Assembly (NCBI GenBank): GCA_035504175.1
Contig: DATJSJ010000132.1
Span: 1 to 11,700 of the forward strand
Direction of reading: 5' to 3'
Length of the DNA: 11,700 bases
DNA from: DATJSJ01 sp035504175
GTDB taxonomy: Bacteria; Pseudomonadota; Alphaproteobacteria; Acetobacterales; Acetobacteraceae
Shown: positions 6,579 through 11,700 of the stretch, piece after piece
Layout: each line of letters starts with the position of its first letter
Position numbering within the stretch: position 1 is the stretch's first letter
Notes under the pieces: model-generated
What the model saw: the letters and a program-made list of their open reading frames with translations, nothing else
What the model was told of the DNA's origin: nothing
Database searches by the model: none
Made by a program: the position numbers and the translations under genes

Positions 6579-8090
6579 TTGGGAACAGCCGCGGACGCAG
6601 GTGGAATCGCGTCTCCCGTTCTGGCCATTACGGGTCTGACCAAGCGGTTCGGCAGCACTGTCGCCCTCCAGGACGTCGATCTTTCGATCCGGCCCGGCGA
6701 GATCCTGGCGCTGCTCGGTGAGAACGGCGCCGGCAAATCGACGCTCATCAAGTGCCTGGCCGGCGTGCATGCCGCCGATGCCGGGGAGATCCGCTGGCAC
6801 GGCGCGCTCGCCGGCACCCGGCGGCTGCCGATCGCCTTCATCCATCAGGACCTCGGACTGATCGAGTGGATGACCGTCGCTGAGAACGTGTCGCTGACGC
6901 TCGGCTATCCGCGGCGGCGCGGCCTGGTCGACTGGCCCGAGGCGGTGCGCCGGGCGCGGGACGTGCTGCACATCGTCGGTCTCGACATCGATCCCGACAC
7001 GCGCGTCGCCTCGCTCGGGCGGATCGAGCGCTCGATGGTCGCGATCGCGCGGGCCCTGGCGGCGGAGGCGGAGGTCGTCGTGCTCGATGAGCCGACCGCG
7101 AGCCTGCCGACCGGCGAGGCGACGCGGCTGTTCACCGCGCTGCGCGCGCTGCGCGCCCGCGGCACGGCGCTGATCTACGTCTCGCATCGGCTCGACGAGG
7201 TGTTCGAAATCGCCGACCGGATGGTCGTGCTGCGCGACGGTCGCGTCGCCGGGGTGCGGCCGGTCGCCGGGACGAGCATGCAGGACGCGATCCTGTTGAT
7301 CGTCGGCCGCGAACCGGGCCGCGTCTTCCGCCGCCCCGCGCTGCGCGAAGGCGCGGAACGGCTGCGGCTCGATGGCCTGGCGAGCGCCGATGTCGGCCCG
7401 GTCGACCTCTCGCTGCGCGCCGGCGAGGTCGTGGGCCTGGTCGGACTGCGCGGCGCCGGGCAGGAGGTGATCGGGCGCGCCCTGTTCGGTCTTCAGCAGC
7501 TGGAGACGGGGCGCATCGTGCTCGACGGGAAGACGATCTCACCCGCGTCGCCGCGCGCGGCGATGGCGGCCGGGATCGACCTCGTCTGCGGCGAGCGAGG
7601 GTCGGAATCCGTGCTGCCGAGCCGCACCGTGCGGGAGAATTTCTTCCCCAACCCGCTCGCCGCCGGGCGCTCCGCCTGGTCGCTGCTGCGGCCGCAGCGC
7701 GAGCGCGCCGCCGCCCGCGCGCTCGGCGCCGAGGTGGCACTCCGCCCGAACGCGCCCGAGCTGTCGATCGAGGCGCTGTCCGGGGGCAACCAGCAGAAGG
7801 TTGTGATCGGCCGCTGGCTCAATCTGCGCGCCTCCGTCTATGTCATCGAGGATCCGACCGCCGGTGTCGATGTCGGGGCGAAGGCCGAGATCTACCGGCT
7901 GCTCGACGTGGCGCTGGCGGCGGGGGCGGCGATCCTGCTCGTCTCCGGCGATTTCGAGGAGGTCGCCAAGATCTGCCACCGCGCGCTCGTGTTCGACCGC
8001 GGCCGCGTGGTCGTGGAACTCGCGGGCGACGATCTGTCGGTGGAGGCGCTGCTCGCCGCGGCCAGCGCCAGCGCGGCGGCGGCCGCCTAA
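6579..8090 (+). CDS. Sugar-type ABC transporter ATPase with two nucleotide-binding domains (RbsA/MglA-like)
   Basis: This is the energising subunit of a CUT2-like importer, 503 residues from the TTG at 6579. The first domain has Walker A GENGAGKST (47-55), Walker B VVVLDEPTAS, and the switch YVSHRLDEV, but where LSGGQ is expected it reads ASLGRIERSM. The second has an altered Walker A (GLRGAGQEVIGRALFG), a good LSGGNQQK signature from 400, and an altered Walker B, VYVIEDPTAG (E424-D425), where DEPT is usual. Two TTG starts each have a strong ribosome site: 6579 (GGAGG at 6565-6569) and 6534 (GGGGAGG at 6521-6527, giving 518 residues). I chose 6579 because the ABC domain begins about 13 residues later and the extra residues look non-conserved. 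No ATG in frame near the domain has a ribosome site. The permease gene follows after 125 bp. Substrate unknown. Confidence 0.92.
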   Translation: MGTAADAGGIASPVLAITGLTKRFGSTVALQDVDLSIRPGEILALLGENGAGKSTLIKCLAGVHAADAGEIRWHGALAGTRRLPIAFIHQDLGLIEWMTVAENVSLTLGYPRRRGLVDWPEAVRRARDVLHIVGLDIDPDTRVASLGRIERSMVAIARALAAEAEVVVLDEPTASLPTGEATRLFTALRALRARGTALIYVSHRLDEVFEIADRMVVLRDGRVAGVRPVAGTSMQDAILLIVGREPGRVFRRPALREGAERLRLDGLASADVGPVDLSLRAGEVVGLVGLRGAGQEVIGRALFGLQQLETGRIVLDGKTISPASPRAAMAAGIDLVCGERGSESVLPSRTVRENFFPNPLAAGRSAWSLLRPQRERAAARALGAEVALRPNAPELSIEALSGGNQQKVVIGRWLNLRASVYVIEDPTAGVDVGAKAEIYRLLDVALAAGAAILLVSGDFEEVAKICHRALVFDRGRVVVELAGDDLSVEALLAAASASAAAAA

Positions 8091-8115
8091 TGCCGGCGCT
8101 CATGGCAAGCCGGCA
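8091..8115 (+). other. Hairpin just after the ATPase stop codon
   Basis: tgccggc (8091-8097) pairs perfectly with gccggca (8109-8115) around an 11-base loop, starting directly after the TAA. There is no T-run, so it is not a standard terminator. It lies at the head of the only sizeable gap (125 bp) in the operon and could protect or process the mRNA, letting the ATPase and the downstream genes be made in different amounts. The rest of the gap shows no gene. Confidence 0.35.
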
Positions 8116-8215
8116 CATCGCGATGGGCCGACGGTCCCGTGCCCGTGCCAAGGCGTGGTCGTTGTGGAGCCAACGCTTCGCTGCGACCGGCCGGTAGGCG
8201 GCGGGGGCGACGGCG

Positions 8216-9373
8216 ATGCAATCGCTCAAGTCGACCGCCCTCGAGCCGACGCGCGCCGAGCTCGCCGCCATGACGCGCGGCGAGGCGGCGCGACGGCTGC
8301 TCCCCGTCTACGGCCTGCCGATCCTGACCGTGGCGCTGATCGTGTTCTTCTCGGTGCTGCTGCCGGACACCTTCCCGACAATGCTGAACCTGCGCTCGAT
8401 CCTGAGCGACAAGGCGATCATCGCCATGCTCTCGCTCGCGGCGATGCTGCCGATGATGGCGGGCCGGATCGACCTCACCGTCGGCTACGGCATCGTGCTC
8501 TGGCACATCCTCGCGATCAGCCTGCAGGTGAATTACGGCGTACCCTGGTGGCTCGCCTGCCTCGCCGTGCTCGTCGCCGGGGCCGCGATGGGGCTGATCA
8601 ACGGGCTTCTGGTCGAGGTGGCGCAGATCGACAGCTTCATCGCGACACTCGGCACCGGCACCATCCTCTACGCGCTCGCGCTCTGGCACACCGGCGGCCA
8701 GCAGGTGGTGGGCGCGCTGCCGCTCGCCTTCCTCGACATCAACGGGCGGTTCGTGCTCGGGCTGCCGATCACCACCTTCTACGTGCTGGCGCTGGCGCTG
8801 GTGCTGTGGGTGGTGACCGAGCATCTGCCGCTCGGGCGACAGCTTTACGCCGTCGGCGCCAGCCCGAAGGTCGCGGCCCTGAACGGCATCGCAGTCCGCC
8901 GCACGATCATCACCGTGTTCATCGCCTCGAGCACGCTCTCGGCTTTCGCCGGGATCGTGCTCGCGTCCAAGCTGCGGATCGGCCAGGCGAGCGTCGGCCT
9001 CGAATACCTGCTGCCGGCCCTGGTCGGCGCCTTTCTCGGCTCGACGACGATCCGGCCCGGCCGCGTCAACGTCTGGGGCACGCTGGTCGGCGTGCTGATC
9101 CTCGCCGTCGGCATCTCGGGCATCCAGCAGCTCGGCGGCTCGTTCTTCGTCGAGCCGCTGTTCAACGGCGTGACGCTGGTGATCGCGATCGGCCTCGCGG
9201 GCTACGCGCAACGGCGCGGTGCGGGCGTGCGGCGCGCCGGAGCGGTGCCGCAGGCGGCAGCGAACACGCCGGGAGCAACCGGTACGGACCTGAGCAACAT
9301 GGGCCCGAGCAACACGGGCCAGACCATCACGAGCCAGACCATCACGGGCGAGACCATCGGGAGGACGGAATGA
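8216..9373 (+). CDS. Sugar-type ABC transporter permease (RbsC-like, BPD_transp_2)
   Basis: This is the inner-membrane channel subunit of the importer, 385 residues. It is very hydrophobic, with about eight to ten membrane segments between residues 32 and 330, beginning LPILTVALIVFFSVLLP. The cytoplasmic segment GRQLYAVGASPKVAALNGI (208-226) is the characteristic loop of this family, and PALVGAFLGSTTIRPGRVNVWGT follows the later helices as in RbsC. The ATG at 8216 gives a normal N-terminus, but its ribosome site is only a loose G-rich run; Met20 is an alternative. The C-terminus (about 331-385) is a polar tail not usual for RbsC, ending in five degenerate 5-residue repeats such as SNTGQ, TITSQ and TITGE, encoded by 15-bp units at 9293-9367. 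The stop overlaps the start of the binding-protein gene as ATGA, so the two are translationally coupled. Confidence 0.92.
   Translation: MQSLKSTALEPTRAELAAMTRGEAARRLLPVYGLPILTVALIVFFSVLLPDTFPTMLNLRSILSDKAIIAMLSLAAMLPMMAGRIDLTVGYGIVLWHILAISLQVNYGVPWWLACLAVLVAGAAMGLINGLLVEVAQIDSFIATLGTGTILYALALWHTGGQQVVGALPLAFLDINGRFVLGLPITTFYVLALALVLWVVTEHLPLGRQLYAVGASPKVAALNGIAVRRTIITVFIASSTLSAFAGIVLASKLRIGQASVGLEYLLPALVGAFLGSTTIRPGRVNVWGTLVGVLILAVGISGIQQLGGSFFVEPLFNGVTLVIAIGLAGYAQRRGAGVRRAGAVPQAAANTPGATGTDLSNMGPSNTGQTITSQTITGETIGRTE
9293..9367 (+). repeat. Degenerate 15-bp tandem repeat encoding the permease C-terminal tail
   Basis: Five 15-base units follow one another in frame. Units 2 and 3 read agcaacacgggccag and accatcacgagccag; units 3 and 4 differ at two bases. 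Units 1-2 share agcaac and units 3-5 share accatc, suggesting two stages of duplication. The last unit contains GGGAGG (9359-9364), the ribosome site of the binding-protein gene. Because each unit is a whole number of codons, changes in copy number would not shift the frame. Confidence 0.8.
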
Positions 9374-10479
9374 CAAAGCTGACCAGGAGCCGGCTGGCGC
9401 TGTTTGCGCTCGCCGCGGCCGTGGCACCCGCCACGGCGCATGCGGATAGCTTCGTCGATCAGGCGAAGGCGATCATCGCGCGGGCGACCCGGCCCGTTTC
9501 CAACTGGGACGGACCGACCACCGGGCCGCGCGCCGCACCGCACAAGCTGATCGTCTACGTCTCTACTGACCAGCGCAACGGCGGCGCCCGCGGCGTCGGG
9601 GTCGGCGCGGCGGAGGCGGCGAAGGTCGCGGGATGGCAGTTCCGGACGCTCGACGGCCAGGGCACCGTCTCCGGGCAGGATTCCGCCATGGGCCAGGCGA
9701 TCGCGCTGAAGCCCGACGGCATCATCCTCGGCGGCGTCGACGCGCTGCAGGAAGCGCCGATGGTCGAGCGCGCGGAGAAGGCGGGGATCAAGGTGGTCGG
9801 CTGGCACGCCGGGACCAAGGCGGGGCCGCTCAGCAATCCCGAGGTGTACGCGAACATCACGACCGATCCGCTGGACGTCGCGCGCGTCGCCGCCGACTAT
9901 GCGATCGTCTTGTCGGACGGCCACGCCGGCGTCGTGATCTTCACCGACTCCGCCTACAAGGTCGCGATCGAGAAATCGGACGCGATGGCCGCCGAGATCC
10001 GCAAATGCGCCGGCTGCAAGGTCCTCGCGACCGAGGTCACGCCGCTCGCGGCGGTCGCGACCCGCATGCCGCAGCTCGCCACCAGCCTGCTGCAACGCTT
10101 CGGCGCGCACTGGACCGAGAGCCTCGGCATCAACGATCTCTATTTCGACTTCATCGCCCCGTCGCTGCAGGCGGCCGGCATTTCCGGGGACGGCAAGCCG
10201 TGGAACATTTCCGCGGGCGACGGCTCCACCTCGGCATTCGAGCGCATCCGGACGCAGCAATACCAGGTGGCGACGGTCGCCGAGCCGCTGACGCTGCAGG
10301 GCTGGGAGTGCATCGACGAGCTGAACCGCGCGTTCAACGGCGACAAGTGGAGCGGCTACGTGCCGCCGGTGCATCTTTTCACGCATGCCAACGTCAACGC
10401 AGACGGCGGCGAGCACAACGTCTACGACCCGAACAACGGCTACCGCGCGATCTATACCAAGATCTGGACCGGCAAGTAG
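9370..10479 (+). CDS. Periplasmic substrate-binding protein of a sugar-type ABC importer (Peripla_BP_4-like)
   Basis: The 369-residue product begins with a signal peptide: basic MTKLTRSR, a hydrophobic stretch, then ATAHA before a likely signal peptidase I cut between residues 25 and 26. No lipobox cysteine is seen, so it should be soluble in the periplasm. The body has the RbsB-like pattern: IVYVSTDQ, a helix GVGVGAAEAAKVAGW, ALKPDGIILGGVDA, KAGIKVVGWHAG and, in the second lobe, GHAGVVIFTDSAY. An acidic and aromatic set near the hinge (NDLYFDFIAP, GDGSTSAFERI) may form part of the ligand site. C213 and C216 make a CxxC, with C314 as a third cysteine. The ATG has GGAGG five bases upstream and overlaps the permease stop. 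It should deliver ligand to the permease. The family includes pentose, polyol and other small-molecule binders; no ligand can be assigned. Confidence 0.92.
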   Translation: MTKLTRSRLALFALAAAVAPATAHADSFVDQAKAIIARATRPVSNWDGPTTGPRAAPHKLIVYVSTDQRNGGARGVGVGAAEAAKVAGWQFRTLDGQGTVSGQDSAMGQAIALKPDGIILGGVDALQEAPMVERAEKAGIKVVGWHAGTKAGPLSNPEVYANITTDPLDVARVAADYAIVLSDGHAGVVIFTDSAYKVAIEKSDAMAAEIRKCAGCKVLATEVTPLAAVATRMPQLATSLLQRFGAHWTESLGINDLYFDFIAPSLQAAGISGDGKPWNISAGDGSTSAFERIRTQQYQVATVAEPLTLQGWECIDELNRAFNGDKWSGYVPPVHLFTHANVNADGGEHNVYDPNNGYRAIYTKIWTGK

Positions 10480-10492
10480 GAGCAGGCGCGCC

Positions 10493-11700
10493 ATGACCGA
10501 CCGCCTCACGCCCAGCCACGCGCGCAACATGCGACTGATCGGCCATACCGACCAGGGGGGCGGTCGCGCCGACGGCGTGCAGATCATGGTCCATCGCGGC
10601 CATGCCTATATCGGACACATCTTCTCCAAGGGCTTCTCCGTCGTCGACGTGTCCGACCCATCACAGCCGCGGCCCGCGGCTTTCATCGCCGCGCCCGCCA
10701 ACACCTGGACGCTGCATCTGCAGCAGCACGAGGACCTGCTGCTCGTCGTCCATGCCAAGGACATGTTCGCCCAGCCCGAACTGGCCGACGAGCGGAACTA
10801 CTACAAGGGCAAGTCGGGCGGCTTCCACGCGGCGGCGCCGGTCGCGCGCGACTGGTCCGCGGGGCTGGCCGTCTATGACATCTCCGCGCCGGCTTCGCCG
10901 CGGCAGATCGGCTTCATGCCGGTCGAGGGCGGCGGCCAGCAACGCAGCTGGTACACCGGCGGGCGCTGGGCCTATGCCTCGGCGCTGCTCGACGGCTTCA
11001 GCGACTACATCCTCGTCACGATCGACATGGCGGATCCGGCCCGGCCGCGGCTCGCCGGCAAGTTCTGGCTGCCCGGCATGAACCTCGCCGCGGGCGAGAC
11101 GCCGCACTGGCCGAGCGAATTCGGCCGCTACGGGCTGCACCATGCGATCATCCACGACGATACGGCGTATTGCAGCTGGCGCGACGCCTGTCTCGCCGTG
11201 GTTGACGTGGCCGACCGCGCCGACCCGAGGCTGATCGTGCACAAGAGCTGGGCGCCGCCGTTCGGCGGCGGCACGCACAATGCGCTGCCGCTGCCCAACC
11301 GCGAGCTTCTCGTCGTCGTCGACGAGACCGTGCTGGACAATCAGGAGGACGGCGAGAAGCCGATCTGGATCTTCGACAACCGCGTGCGCGCGAACCCGAT
11401 CAGCATCGCGACGCTGCCGGCACCGTCGGATCGCGACTACCTCGCGGTCGGTGGCCATTTCGGGCCGCACAACATCTACGAGAACCGGCCGAACGGCCTG
11501 GTCAGCGAGGAGCTGATCTTCGCCACCTGGCAGAATGCCGGGCTGCGTGTGTTCGACATCCGCGACAAGTACCGGCCGATCGAGGTCGCGGCCTGCGTGC
11601 CGCCGGCGCCGGAGAAGCTCGTCGACCCGCGCCCCGACCGCCCGGTGGTCCTGCATTCGGCCGACGTGTTCGTCGACCGCAACGGGCTCTGCTACTGCAC
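10493..11700 (+). CDS. LVIVD-repeat beta-propeller protein, 3' end beyond window
   Basis: The 402 visible residues contain repeated units of the LVIVD type: GFSVVDVSDPSQP (46-58), GLAVYDISAPASP (123-135), ILVTIDMADPARP (172-184), CLAVVDVADRADP (232-244) and GLRVFDIRDKYRP (349-361). These are the outer-strand parts of propeller blades. There is no signal peptide or membrane segment, so it is probably cytoplasmic. Histidines stand near predicted blade starts: H74, H215/H216, H261 (GGGTHN), H325 (HFGPHN) and H387. The ATG lies 13 bp after the binding-protein stop, with AGGAG at 10478-10482 overlapping that stop, so it belongs to the transporter operon. A role in handling or sensing the imported compound is inferred from position. 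No biochemical function is known to me for this family, and I do not assign one. Confidence 0.85.
   Translation, partial: MTDRLTPSHARNMRLIGHTDQGGGRADGVQIMVHRGHAYIGHIFSKGFSVVDVSDPSQPRPAAFIAAPANTWTLHLQQHEDLLLVVHAKDMFAQPELADERNYYKGKSGGFHAAAPVARDWSAGLAVYDISAPASPRQIGFMPVEGGGQQRSWYTGGRWAYASALLDGFSDYILVTIDMADPARPRLAGKFWLPGMNLAAGETPHWPSEFGRYGLHHAIIHDDTAYCSWRDACLAVVDVADRADPRLIVHKSWAPPFGGGTHNALPLPNRELLVVVDETVLDNQEDGEKPIWIFDNRVRANPISIATLPAPSDRDYLAVGGHFGPHNIYENRPNGLVSEELIFATWQNAGLRVFDIRDKYRPIEVAACVPPAPEKLVDPRPDRPVVLHSADVFVDRNGLCYC

Noticed and set aside
8087..9427. A 446-codon open frame on the - strand opposite the permease
   Set aside because: It is an Arg/Asp/His-rich low-complexity translation antisense to a well-supported membrane protein gene.
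6579..10479. Carnitine or betaine uptake as the role of the ABC importer
   Set aside because: The ATPase with two fused domains and the RbsB/RbsC-like partners belong to the sugar-type importers, unlike known carnitine and betaine systems of the ProU/CaiX kind; adjacency alone does not support it.
9202..10587. A 461-codon open frame on the - strand opposite the binding protein
   Set aside because: It has no recognisable motif, is antisense to a secreted binding protein with a signal peptide, and has a poor start context.

Overview
The window looks like chromosome of a GC-rich alphaproteobacterium. I infer Acetobacteraceae or another Rhodospirillales lineage from the strong G/C bias at third codon positions, GGAGG-type ribosome binding sites, and a palindromic intergenic repeat of a type I associate with that group. 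The assignment is a judgement from composition and gene style, not a search. There are eight protein genes in two blocks. I saw no RNA gene, CRISPR array or insertion sequence.

Block 1 (1-6231) is a carnitine catabolism locus. A GlxA/CdhR-type AraC-family regulator (5272-6231, + strand) is divergent from a leftward gene series. The first leftward gene is a BKACE-family 3-dehydrocarnitine cleavage enzyme (4306-5202). Next is an L-carnitine dehydrogenase fused to a hotdog thioesterase (2814-4295). Together they give the route L-carnitine -> 3-dehydrocarnitine -> betainyl-CoA + acetoacetate -> glycine betaine + CoA. The leftward series continues with an acyl-CoA dehydrogenase (1475-2635) and an NDP-forming acyl-CoA synthetase (1478 to beyond the left edge), which overlap by ATGA. 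I infer that these two feed another carboxylate, possibly gamma-butyrobetaine or crotonobetaine, into the pathway; this is not proven. A palindromic element of about 157 bp with inverted-repeat ends fills the gap between the dehydrogenase-thioesterase fusion and the acyl-CoA dehydrogenase.

A spacer of about 350 bp (6232-6578) has no convincing gene. It holds a candidate promoter and a perfect 14-bp palindrome near its right end.

Block 2 (6579-11700, all + strand) is a sugar-type (RbsABC/CUT2-like) ABC import operon: a double-domain ATPase, a permease, a periplasmic binding protein, and a large LVIVD-repeat beta-propeller protein that runs off the right edge. The permease and binding-protein genes overlap by ATGA, and the propeller gene follows after 13 bp, so the propeller protein probably works on, or responds to, whatever this importer brings in. 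The substrate cannot be read from the sequence.

The least explained items are the propeller protein with a histidine near the start of most predicted blades, the ATPase with altered motifs in both nucleotide-binding domains, the 15-bp coding repeat at the permease C-terminus, and the palindromic element inside the carnitine gene series.
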